A stretch of DNA of 29,141 nt from Parastagonospora avenae f. sp. tritici 18332-5. Lineage: Eukaryota > Ascomycota > Dothideomycetes > Pleosporales > Phaeosphaeriaceae. Location of the stretch: contig JAFJTR010000159.1 in assembly GCA_022559985.1 (NCBI GenBank), positions 1 to 29,141 of the forward strand, written 5' to 3'. The notes under the pieces are model-generated. The model saw only the letters and a program-made list of their open reading frames with translations, was not told where the DNA came from and searched no databases. Shown here piece by piece: positions 18,206-28,560 of this stretch; positions within the stretch are counted from its first letter, which is position 1, and every line of letters starts with the position of its first letter. A program made the position numbers and the translations under genes.

Positions 18206-19068
18206 CTACGCTTTAGGGCGCGCATTCAATTTCTTACCGGCACGATGCTTGCGGTTCTTCTTCTCAATCTGCCCATCCGTCTTCTGCTCAACTGGGGGCA
18301 CAAGCAGATCCTGGGTGATTAGAATCTTTGGCGTGAAGTTGGCCAAGTCCTCCATGGTGTTGGCCTGCACTCCTGCATCGATATAAACAGGCGTCGGTGT
18401 CTGGACGAAAATAGTATCGATGCGAGTGACGGGCTTCTCGATAATCTCGGTCTTGACAATGTAGTGATGGATAGGCTTCTCCACCTCGACAACATCGCGG
18501 TCGATATACTGGATGACATCGCAGTCAACGTATTTGATGACATCGCGCTCGACGTACTCGACCGTCTCGCGGTCGATGTAATTGATCACCTCGCGATCAA
18601 CATACTCAACAACATGCTGAACGTCCAACTCGTGCTTCCACTGAACCCGAAAGGCAAACAAGTCCAGGCCGCGCTCCAGGCCGATAGTCGGTCGAACGAG
18701 AGGAATCAGGAGTGCGGCACCAGCCATCCCCATAACCACCGGAACAATGAGACACTTATCAATGAGGCCAAGTACAGACAGTGCGAGGCCGTCATATAGC
18801 ATGTGCTCATGGCGGATGGTAATGCGACCGGGGTCTTTCTTCGGACGATGAGAGAATTGAAACTTGTCTGGATACTTATTAGGACATGCTCGTGAGACAC
18901 TCGAGAGTGAAAAACGTTACCTTGATCGACTTCGGAGCTATATCCCGAATCACACAGCTTCAGGGAAGGGATAGAAACTGAGCGCGCATCCGCGAGCGTG
19001 TTGCCAAAGGGCAGCGCGACCAAGTCAGCGAGCTTCAGGAGTGAGCGAACCATGATGAGAGACGACAT
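18206..19068 (-). CDS. Membrane protein with tyrosine-centred octapeptide repeats
   Basis: Two exons (18921-19068 and 18206-18867), joined over a 53-bp intron (GTAACG...ATCCAG), encode 269 residues. An alternative start is MVRSLL, five codons on. Residues 1-70 are a mixed leader. Residues about 76-108 are hydrophobic (LALSVLGLIDKCLIVPVVMG, then GAALLIPLV), probably one or two membrane spans. Residues 134-187 repeat every eight residues, in the form V-[EINK]-Y-[VI]-[DE]-R-[DE]-V, with tyrosines at 138, 146, 154, 162 and 170 and a degenerate continuation (VVEVEKPIHHYIV). The C-terminus is strongly basic (KKNRKHRAGKK). I do not recognise a named family. The alternating hydrophobic/charged repeat suggests an extended beta strand or stalk. 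Confidence 0.78.
18455..18616 (-). repeat. 24-bp coding repeat within the octapeptide protein
   Basis: On the minus strand, units such as GAGTACGTCGAGCGCGATGT recur every 24 bases and encode the Tyr-[Val/Ile]-[Asp/Glu]-Arg octapeptides. Five copies are clear and two more are degenerate. Units differ at synonymous positions, which suggests purifying selection on the peptide. Confidence 0.8.
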
Positions 19069-21117
19069 GATTGACAGATTTAGACAATCGTAAATAGGGG
19101 TGTGCTAAAGATGTAGCAAGGATGTGGTGGGAGCTTGTGAGACTCGACTGTTCAACGAAGTGGTTAAGCGGGCGATTCCAGCAGTGGTGGAGGGAGGGCT
19201 TGAATGGTAGGTACGAGGAGACTTTGTACAGAAGGGGAGGAGGGCACGAGTGGGGACTGTAAGTTAGTGGAGGGCTGCGGGCTTGAGTGATTACATGGGC
19301 GACTGGTCCGTCTGGATGACGTCGTGATGGGGCAGTGCGGCTCTGTAGTGAAAGGACCATTCTAAATTAGAGTGTTAGGCCGACGAAAATGCACTCGTCA
19401 TGTCCAGCTTTTACAATCAAATGTGAGTGCTCGCAAATGAAATCGCTCTATATCTTTCGATGCGTCCAGAATGTTAAAAAAACGATCAATAGTCATTCTT
19501 GACCTATTTAAACCATGTTATTTACTCGTCAGTGACGAGTAGGATAACGCTAGAGGAGAAGTATGTATACTAGAAGAATGTTGCAACGATTCATGCGCGC
19601 TCTCAACCTCTCATAGCAGCACAACAGTTAGATTACACACAAACCTGTATGTACTCGATAGCTTATGAGTACGCAACAAATGATTGCAAACATTCCAAAG
19701 TTAGACACATCTACAGATCACTTAGACAAATCAGTCTCATCCTTGCATCTCACACAGCTCCGAAAGGAGAGTAGTGTAGGGGCATTGTATGCTAGAGCAT
19801 ACCTGGGTGGCCATCTCACAAGATTTTCGTATCCTATCGCAAATGAGAGAAGATGCAGCAGATGAGGATGCGATGTTACCTCACACTATGTCGCAATAAC
19901 ATTCTCTCTGTCGGATCGTGAGTATCGGTAGGGACGTCGGCTGCTCAAGACTTCGGCCCGACTTCGGCCCGACATGCGCTGAGCTCAGGTATACCTTTGT
20001 AGCACCTACATTAATATCAATACCAATACCAGTCACCAGAAGAATCTCGTTGTTGTTATTCACCCCGTACAATCGTACAAGGCCTACCAACACTCTCTTC
20101 CCTCCCTCTTTCTCTACACAATTCTTTCTTCACTCTCCTTGTGCTCTTCTTCTCTGCTACTACAGCTCTTTTCCTTCTCTATACACTCGCTATTTAAGAA
20201 CTGTACTCTAGCAAATGACCTACGTATCTGGTACATAACTCGCTATCTGCTCGCACACTATAAAAACCCGAAACTTCTCGGCGAAAATAAAATACCTCGC
20301 ACTTCCTCAACGCATTGCGGATTTCTAATAAAATGTAGAAATACGTTGCGCGACGAGCTTCGAGGTAGCATAAAGTTATGACAAGCGCATTGAGATTCTG
20401 CAAAATACTCTAGGTAGGCTTATCAACTTCTCTTCTTCGTGTGCTACTTCTCTGCTTATTGCTTTAATCCATATGCATTCGAGATCAATACTTAAATACT
20501 TTCTGCGAACTCAATTATATATGCTCAAACGTCGATATTGACATCATCTCATTCGTAAACCTAACGAATATTCTTAGCAAATTAGTTCGCAGAGTAGTTG
20601 TGATAAGGTAATATAAGTACAGTTTCCTCGAGGATGCCGGCGAGTTTGTAGTAATATTAGCGCAAGCAGTACATCTTGTTGGATCTGACAGGATCTCGCC
20701 GCGTGCAAAGTAGACTCGATAACCCCTCGAAGTTCATCACGAAGCACACTTCCCCTCGTCATCAGCATGCCGTAGAATAACGTCGCCATCACGCACACTT
20801 CAGAACAAGCATCATATAGGCTCGGAAAACAGCAGTATTAAAAATTCATGCTACAATGCAGACTATACATTTTGGCTATCCCGGCTTAGCTTACACTCAA
20901 CAAAAAGGAAACATGTGTTATGCTGACAAGAAATCTCAAGTATCCAACACGAGGTATCAAGGGTTTGCCTATGGGGCCATAAACAAGCAGTCGTAAATCA
21001 TGGCGATCGTGAAGGGTAGGCGATGCAAGGAAATGTGGGTGGGTGGATGGGCAATGAGAGGGATGTGTATGTGCGGCCAGCGTATGCACAGGGGTTGACA
21101 AAAGAGAGATGACGGGA
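19069..21117. other. Gene desert with AT-rich section and possible transposon relics
   Basis: About 2 kb without a supportable gene. From about 19370 to 20880 the sequence is visibly more AT-rich than the genic regions. It has many short open frames on both strands and none with a recognisable domain. A short direct repeat GACTTCGGCCC (period 11) is at about 19949-19971. A stretch bounded by TGTTACC (19874) and CCAACA (20092) resembles a short LTR. The mixture suggests old, decayed mobile DNA. Confidence 0.45.
19874..20092. mobile_element. Candidate solo LTR (219 bp), weak
   Basis: The segment starts TGTTACCTCAC and ends CCTACCAACA, so it has the TGTT...AACA ends usual for LTRs, and a pyrimidine-rich tract follows it. 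I found no target-site duplication and no second copy in the window, so this rests only on the ends and length. Confidence 0.2.
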
Positions 21118-22428
21118 TTACGAGGTCGCCTGTGGCGTTTGTGTCTGGGTCGGTGTGGGCGTCGGTGGCTGTATTTGCGGCGAAGGTATGCCTTTCACAG
21201 GCGTCTGTGCGGGACCTGTGGGCGAGCCAAACTGCACTGCGCGCTTCTGCTGGGCGTCTTTGCGCCGGATGAGCAGGCTCTTGAAGGAGCCGAGCCATTT
21301 CGCCAGCGTGTCTTCGTCGGGCGCGCAGAAGCGGAAGTTCTTCTCCTCGGAGATGACTTGCATGCAGTACTGCTTGCTGCGGGACACGGGGTCGATGTCC
21401 ACGGCGTCGATGATGCCCGAGAAGGGGATGATGTGGGTTGCGGAATACTCCTCGTCGGACTTGTACAAGGCGAGTCCCTTGGGTCGCAGCACTACCCACA
21501 CCTTCTTCCACTGGCGCACGCCGCGCTTCGATTTGAGCACATACAGCCAGCCGTGGTATACGACGCGCTCGTCATCGGGCGTGGTGCCGATGTTGCTCTG
21601 CTGGCTGACATTGCGGTTCAGCTGGGGCTTCCTCCGCGGCAACGAGGTGGTAGAGGTAAGACCGCCGGTATCCGAGAAGTCGAAATCCGAGACGGAGCCG
21701 CGCTCGTTGCCCGAGTAGTTGAGCGTCTGCGATTCCCGTCGCGCGCTGTGCATGGCTTCTCGGGCAATGGAGCTCGACGGCCTCGGCTCGGCCTCGGAAG
21801 AGCTGGACATGAGGTTGGGGCTCACGACGTCTCTCCTCGCGCGGTCGAAGCCGGTGAAGGTCTTCTTGCCTGTCGGGCTCACGAGCGTCATCTCGCCCTC
21901 CTCCTCGTCGATGCGCGCCTCGGCTCGTATGAGGTCAACCCATTGCTGTGCCTCTTTGTCGCTCGCTGCACCGAAGTGGTAGTTGCGGGCGGGCGAGAAG
22001 ATGCCAAAGACGTGGTCCATCTTCTTTTTCGAGTCCCGCTGGCGCGCCACGGCGGTGATCTCGGCGAGATTGATCTGGTGGCGCAGCTTGGTCTCATTCT
22101 TGTCTCTGTAGATGGAGAGGCAATTGGGGCGCAGGACAATGTAGACGGGCTTCCAGGACTGCAGCTGTTAGCAGGAGCCCTTGCGTGGACCCTGCATACT
22201 CACTCTGGTCTTGCGCGTGCGCTTCACCACGTTGCCGGCCTTGATGATGCGGTCGAACTCGAAGCAGCCGTTCTGGCTCACCGGCGACATGACGCCGATG
22301 GCCGCACTCGCCGACTTGATGCTGTCGAATTGGGGCTGCGCGGGCGCGTCCAGCTTCATGCCTGCTGAGCGCATGTTGAGCGGTGTCGCAGGTGCTGGCG
22401 GCTGCGCGCCTTCCCCCGTGGTGGCCAT
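21118..22428 (-). CDS. Dual PH-domain protein, Opy1-like
   Basis: Exons 22204-22428 and 21118-22158, joined over a 45-bp intron (GTGAGT...CTGCAG, phase 0), encode 421 residues starting MATTGEGAQP. PH domain 1 spans about 52-156 (FEFDRIIKAGNVVKR, then SWKPVYIVLRPNCLSIYRDK after the intron, ending EAQQWVDLIRAEA). A Ser-rich linker carries possible phosphorylation sites. PH domain 2 spans about 274-371 (VYHGWLYVLKSKR, QWKKVWVVLRPKGLALYK, DEDTLAKWLGSFKSL). The C-terminus is Pro/Thr/Gln-rich. The arrangement matches yeast Opy1, which binds PI(4,5)P2 and modulates the PIP5-kinase Mss4; a plasma-membrane phosphoinositide adaptor is the likely role. Both PH domains keep their C-terminal helix tryptophan. 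The gene diverges from EFL1. Confidence 0.85.
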
Positions 22429-23095
22429 GCTTGCCAATTACATCCAGAGAGGTCAGAGGGGTATTGTGTGTGCAAGTGAAGGTGAATCGTGTTAGGGGCG
22501 CAATAATGAACGAGTGTTGGTATATTACGTGCTGTTTATGGGAGATCGACGGCGCGGCAGGAGCGACAGGGGAAGGGAAACGCATGGGCCAACAACGGCG
22601 TCGAGGGCAAAGCGCGGGGAGCTTATTAATTACATGTCGCAGGTTTGCACCGTCGAGAGGGCCGACTCAAATCAGGCGCTACAGGTTGGAGCCTCAGGTT
22701 GAAGGCGATAGTTGCAGGTCAGGTGGTAGCTCGTCTATGATTCACTATGGCTCAGTGTGACATCTGGATGCACGCTCGATGCAGGCGCGCTACTGACGTC
22801 GCGGTACATCGGTGACGCGGGTCTTTTTCTCTGCACCTCTGCACCAAATCGTAGCGGGGTCCCTGTCAACCTACGGTAGTCAGACAGTTTCAGACATTTT
22901 CCTCCGCAACCACTCGACGCGTATATATTTGTCGCAGGCACGAGCCCGCCCACCTCTCCATTCCTCGCCCGCGGTCCTTTGATTGACGTTGAAACACCAA
23001 CTCGGCGACTCACAGCGTCGCCTCGACATACTACCCCTCGACACGACCGTCGCGCCTGCCAAGTCTGAAACCGCGCATACGCACCACCACGCGAC
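22429..23095. promoter_or_regulatory. Divergent promoter between the Opy1-like gene and EFL1
   Basis: This 667-bp region lies between two start codons facing away from each other. The part next to EFL1 (about 22930-23095) is pyrimidine-rich, as is usual for fungal housekeeping promoters. No specific site was assigned. Confidence 0.5.
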
Positions 23096-26000
23096 ATGCC
23101 TGTGGTCCCGCCAGAGAAGCTGATTCAGCTTCAGCAATCAGCTGACAATGTGCGCAACATCTGTATCATGGCCCACGTCGTGAGTATGCGCCGCCACCAG
23201 AACACCAAGTTAGTTGCTGAACCGGGCAGGACCATGGCAAAACCTCCCTCACAGACGCCCTCATTGCCACCAACGGTATCATATCGCCCAAGCTTGCCGG
23301 CAAGATCCGCTACCTAGACTCGCGTCCGGATGAACAATTACGCGGCATCACCATGGAGTCGTCTGCCATATCCCTCTTCTTCTCGCTGCTGCGACGGTCT
23401 GCGCCCGATGCACAGCCAGAGCAGAAAGAATTCTTGATCAATGTCATAGACTCGCCAGGCCACATTGACTTCAGCTACGAAGTCTCCACTGCATCGCGTC
23501 TCTGCGATGGCGCTATCGTGCTCGTCGACGCCGTAGAGGGCGTGTGTAGTCAGACTGTCACTGTCCTGCGACAGACGTGGATCGAGAAATTGAAGCCCTT
23601 GCTCGTCATTAACAAGATGGACAGACTAATCACAGAGCTGAAGATGAGCCCAGGCGAAGCACACACACATTTGAACAAACTCGTCGAACAGGTAAATGCC
23701 GTCATGGGCAGCTTCTACCAGGGCGAGCGCATGGAAGACGACTTGCGCTGGCGAGAGAAGATGGAGGAGCGACTCAATGCCGTAGCAATTGAGAAGACTG
23801 ACACTAGGACCTCGTCCATACTAGAGAACGGTGACGGCATAGACACCACCAACACGCCCGCCGAGTACGAGGAGAAGGACGACGAAGACATCTACTTTGC
23901 GCCCGAAAAGAATAACGTCATCTTTGGCAGTGCCATCGATGGTTGGGCCTTCACAGTGAGGCAGTTCGCGAGCCTCTATGAGCGCAAGCTGGGCATCAAG
24001 CGTTCTGTTCTCGAAAAGGTACTGTGGGGCGACTACTACTTAGATCCCAAGACCAAGCGCGTGCTCGGCTCGAAACATCTCAAGGGCCGACACCTCAAGC
24101 CCATGTTTGTCCAACTAGTATTGGAGAACATATGGGCCATATACGACGCTACTACGGGAGGTAACAATGGCAAGGGGTGCGTGGATTTCCTTTCTCTTGC
24201 GATTCCCATCTTCTGCCTGCGCTGTACATACCTCTTCAATATACTCATATGTCCTGTACAGAGATGCCACCATGGTCGAGAAGATCACAAAGTCCTTGAA
24301 TCTCAATCTCCCAGCACATGTCCTTCGTTCCCGGGACCCTCGCGCTGTTCTCACGGCCCTATTTGCGGCATGGCTGCCTCTGTCAACTGCACTGCTGGTG
24401 TCGGTCACCGAGTACCTGCCTCCGCCATCGAAAGCCCAAGCGGAGAGAATGCCGGAAATCATCGACAGCTCTCCGGGTGCGGACTATGTCGCTCCAGAGG
24501 TTCGCGATGCGATGACCAAGTTTGAGACGTCCAAAGATGTCCCAGTCGTCGCCTACGTCAGCAAGATGATCTCTGTTCCAGAAAGTGAGATGCCGCACAA
24601 TAAGCGAAGAGGGGGCGCACTTACAGCAGAGGAGGCCCGAGAGTTGGGGCGCAAGAAGCGAGCTGAGATTGCGCGACAACAAGCAGCTGCGAATGGCGAG
24701 CCAGATGTTGGCAGTGTTACCGAAGCTTTGAGCTCAGCAGCTATCAGCGAGACCGAAACTCCTGAGGAGGAGACGCCAGTAGTCAAAGAGGACACGGAAC
24801 ATCTCATCGGCTTTGCGCGTATCTTCTCGGGTACTCTCAGTGTTGGCGACGAGGTCTACGTTCTCGGGCCAAAGTTCACACCTGCCAATCCCCAAGCCGC
24901 GCCAGAGCCTCAAAAAGTCAAGGTCACTGCGCTCTACCTCATGATGGGTCGAGGTCTAGAGCCCCTGACAACAGTGCCAGCCGGTGTCGTGTTTGGAATT
25001 GGTGGCCTTGAGGGCCATGTTCTCAAGTCGGGCACGCTTTGCTCACAGTTACCTGGCTCGGTCAACCTTGCTGGTGTGCAGATGGGTACCCAGCCTATAG
25101 TCCGAGTTGCGCTTGAGCCGGAGAACCCTTACGATCTCGACAAGATGATCAAGGGCTTGAAGCTCCTGGTACAAAGCGATCCATGCGCCGAGTACGAACA
25201 GCTACCAAACGGAGAGCACGTCATTCTTACTGCAGGTGAGTTACATTTGGAGCGATGTCTGAAAGATCTACGCGAGCGCTTCGCGAAGTGCGAGGTTCAA
25301 GCTGGTGAGCCTATCGTACCATACCGCGAGACGATTATCTCCGCCGCGGAGATGAACCCACCGAAGGACCCAAATCTACCCAGAGGCACCGTCATCGGTG
25401 AGACCGCCAGCAAGCATGTGTCCGTCCGCTTAAGAGTGCGACCAATTCCGTCAAGTGTGACTGAGTTTCTCAGCAAGAATGCTGGTGCTATCAAGCGATT
25501 GTATGCAGAGAGAAGAGCAGAGGAAGAGGGACGAACTGACGCCAACCTCCACCCTGAAATCACATCAAGCGAGGATGATGGCATGCAAGAGGCGGAACAG
25601 CGCGAGATGGGCCATACCCTGAGCCTCGTCGACTTCAAGAAGCAGCTTAAGCAGGCGTTTGAGGAGGCCAAGGGTCAAAAGGAGATATGGACAGATGTCA
25701 TCGAGAAGATCACCGCCTTCGGCCCACGCCGAATAGGTCCCAACATCTTAGTCGATGCAACGAAAGCTGGCATCTGCGGCAAAGTGTGAGTCCAATCTAC
25801 TCCCCCCAACATCCCCCCAACATTCCCCGAACTAACCTTCCCCAGCCTCCGCGAATCCTCTACACCCGATACCACTACCCCCTCCCCGCCCGACCACACC
25901 ACCTCCGCCACCACCTTCGCCTCAACAATAACCTACGCCTTCCAACTCGCCACCGCCCAAGGCCCCTGCTGCGCCGAGCCCATCCAAGGCATCGCCGTCT

Positions 26001-26557
26001 TCCTCGAAGACGTCACCATCACCTCTTCCACCACCGACGAGTCCTCCGGCCGCCTGACCGGCGAAGTCATCAAAGCGGTACGCTCCTCCATCCACGCCGG
26101 CTTCCTCGACTGGTCGCCGCGCATGCTGCTCGCCATGTACACGTGCGAAATCCAAGCGTCGACAGATGTACTTGGACGCGTGTATGCGGTGCTCACGCGC
26201 CGCCGCGGCACGATTCTCAGCGAGACGATGAGCTCGACGAGCGCGAGCACGACGGGGAATCAGACGTTTACTATCACTGCGCACATCCCCGTCGCGGAAT
26301 CATTTGGCTTTTCGGACGAGATCAGGAAAAGGAGCAGTGGCAGTGCGAGTCCGCAGTTGAGGTTTGCGGGCTTTGAAATACTCGATGAAGATCCCTTCTG
26401 GGTCCCGTTTACGGAGGACCAGTTGGAGGATTTGGGAGAGCTTGCGGATCGAGAGAATGTGGCGAGGCGGTATGTGGATGGGGTAAGGAGGAGGAAGGGC
26501 CTGAGGGTTATGGAGAGGAAGGTTGAGGCGGAGAAACAGAAGACGCTGAAGAGGTAG
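23096..26557 (+). CDS. EFL1: Ribosome assembly GTPase EFL1/Ria1
   Basis: This EF-2-like cytoplasmic GTPase works with Sdo1/SBDS to release Tif6 (eIF6) from pre-60S subunits. Exons 23096-23179, 23230-24176, 24262-25785 and 25846-26557 give 1088 residues, close to the yeast protein. Introns are 50 bp, 85 bp (GTGCGT donor at 24177) and 60 bp, and the frame is kept throughout. GTPase motifs are intact: AHVDHGKT (26-33), RGITMES (66-72), DSPGHID (102-108) and NKMD (156-159). The EFL1-type insertion follows. Later parts include the domain II stretch FARIFSGTLSVGDEVYVLGP, the domain III segment HVILTAGELHLERCLKDL and, in the last exon, QLATAQGPCCAEPIQG. The first intron splits the G1 motif between AHV and DHG. 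Confidence 0.97.
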
Positions 26558-26659
26558 GGTGGTGTGGATGTGGGCAGGGTGGGGTGAGGGCCGATAAAGA
26601 ACATGGACAAGTGAGATGGGATGGTGCGAGAGGGGTATAAAAGCAATGCGATTCTCACG

Positions 26660-28000
26660 TTGAGAGTTCTTCTCCTCATTCCACATTCAATTTGCACGAG
26701 AACCAAAAATCTCACTAGGCCTATGCAATGTCTTTTTCTCTTTTTCCCGGGAACAAAAACCTGCCACAGATCTGCCCATGTCCTCCGCTCCGGTACTCCT
26801 CTCAAGAACAGAATTCTCTCCCAGCCTTTGCGATGCCTCCTGCCTCTGTGCTCTTCTCGAAATCCAAAATCCAGTACGTCCAGCGCCATGTTCTCCTCGC
26901 CGCTCTTCTCGCAAAACCGATCATCGAACAAACTATGTCCTCCAACTCCGCTGCCCGTACAAAAATACCTTTTAGTTCGCGGATGTGTCCGCCTCTCGTG
27001 CCCTCCAAAAACGAAATGAGTTTTGTTGCATGCTCTCCTCTTTTGGCTGAAAACCCTAGAAATATCATTCATGTTCCACCGACCTTCTAGTGGTCTTTTC
27101 CACGAAAATTGCAAGATGTTCGGGACATGTCGCTGCTCGCTCTTTTTCTTCCTGAAAACCGCATGGTGTGCAAAACATGTTCCACCGACCTTCCAGCCTG
27201 CCAACACATCATCTCACGAAAGCGGGGAGATGTTCTGAACATGTCGGCGTCTCTTGTGTTTTCAAAAACCAGTACCACACTGTAGCATGAGCGAGAAGAT
27301 GTGCTCCTGCGCTTTCTCACTGAGAGTATGAAAATGCGCAAAGGAGCACGGTATGCCGTTGGCGCGTCGTCCTTTCAAAAATACAAATGCCGATAGGTTA
27401 TGAGCGTGAAATCTCATCCTGCACTGTCTTATAAAAAAGGCATCAGCACCTTGATGTGCCGTCGTCTCTCCTCGTCTTCTCAAAATCGCTGTTGACTAGC
27501 TAAATGTCTCGCCAAACGTCCAGTAGTCATTGTTATAAAATAATGGACAATGCCTGCTATGCTGTCTGTTTGTCGTCTCTCCAGAAACGCTCTGGCTATA
27601 GACGCATGGGCAAAGAGCTTTTATTCTACGTTCTTATTCCGCGAGCGTGAAAATGCGCGAAGAAGCTCGAGATGTCGTCTTTCTGAAAAGCAACACCACA
27701 GTCATGTATGAGCAGAGTTTCGCTCCTATCTTTTGCAAAACCACCTTCGCAAGTACGCATGAGCAGCGACGTCTTCTCCTGGGTCTCTCACTCAAGCCCC
27801 TAACCGTTCAATATATGTGCGATCGAGTCTTCTTCTGCCTCTAAAAGGCAAGGGTAGAGCTGCTATGTTGTTCTGCGTCGCGAGTATAGAAGTCGGAAGT
27901 CGCGTCTCATTTCTGCTATTTACTCATAAATCTACGTCCTATGCGGATATCAAAAGAGCGAGCTGGAGGAATCATGTCGTCTCTCCTTGTCCAAACAGCG
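26660..28000. repeat. Degenerate quasi-periodic array, unit about 47-55 bp
   Basis: A motif like ATGTCCTCC followed by CTCTTCTC and a short A run (CAAAACC or GAAAAC) recurs. The ATG starts lie at 26728, 26778, 26833, 26888, 26935, 26983, 27030 and 27071, i.e. spacings of 50, 55, 55, 47, 48, 47 and 41 bp. Further right the units are looser but still recognisable. Exact longer copies also occur, for example CATGTTCCACCGACCTTC at 27070 and 27176. Related blocks around GAAAATGCGC lie near 27330 and 27650. The array begins about 100 bp after the EFL1 stop. Confidence 0.7.
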
Positions 28001-28273
28001 GCATTGAGGTGCACAGTTAGCAGTCACATGACATAGTCTCGTGTAACGTCGTACGCACAAAGGGATAAATATCTTTCCTTTGCACAGCCTTAGAAGGACA
28101 AGAAGCAATTAACACTAGTTACCCACAACCCCCCCTCGTGCGATGTCTACACCGTGCAAACCTTTCTGCCTCGCGCGTAAGTGCTGATAGCATTTGCTAG
28201 CTAGCAGGGAGCCTATTTAACACTAATTAGTGGCTTTGAATGCAGTAAGATAGGAAGCTCTTCTTGTACCTTT

Positions 28274-28525
28274 CTGTTCGGAGGATTGCGTACAAGAAGA
28301 ATCCTTTTCTTACTAATTCAACTACAAATTAGCAAGAGTGAAGACAGAGTCTAATTTACGTGCGAGTGGCTGTAAATCTCTGTTTAGTTACCCGACTGAG
28401 AACAAGTATCCTGTCCGTACGCTACTGTTTAGAGGTACCGTACGAATAGAAGTGCTCGTTGGAAGCTAGGAGGTCCGCTTCATCTTTTCGCACGAGGCTG
28501 TTTGGAGGCAGCGTACGACAGGAAG
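28274..28525 (+). repeat. Three dispersed copies of a ~30-bp direct repeat
   Basis: Imperfect copies of CTGTTTGGAGG..GCGTACGA.AGGAAGT start at 28274, 28425 and 28498, all in the same direction and all in the leader of the gag-like frame. Spacing is irregular (151 and 73 bp). Confidence 0.6.
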
Positions 28526-28560
28526 TAAGACAGCGCGGCGACGACGCATAACCGACTACC

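Larger units (their letters stand above)
26558..28560. other. Non-genic tail: repeat array plus retroelement leader
   Basis: No conventional gene is supported. The minus-strand frame overlapping 26260-27207 is long (315 codons), but it runs antisense through the last EFL1 exon and then through the repeat array, so it is most likely fortuitous. The content is a degenerate repeat array (26660-28000), then the leader of a gag-like element. Confidence 0.55.

Noticed and set aside
21109..22368. Plus-strand open frame of 419 codons opposite the dual-PH gene
   Set aside because: Antisense to two clear PH domains; its residues mirror the complementary codons, and it reads through the spliced intron.
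25687..26376. Plus-strand Arg/His-rich frame overlapping EFL1 3' exons
   Set aside because: Out-of-frame reading of C-rich EFL1 coding sequence; no motif.
26260..27207. Long minus-strand open frame (315 codons)
   Set aside because: It runs antisense through the well-supported last exon of EFL1 and then through the repeat array; no domain and no intron or start context.
28050..28090. Imperfect inverted repeat GCACAAAGG...CCTTTGCAC
   Set aside because: The arms are short with mismatches and no U tract or known context follows; not enough to call a terminator or transposon end.
28120..28145. C-rich run (ACCCACAACCCCCCCTC) as possible telomeric sequence
   Set aside because: No repeated CCCTAA/TTAGGG units are present.
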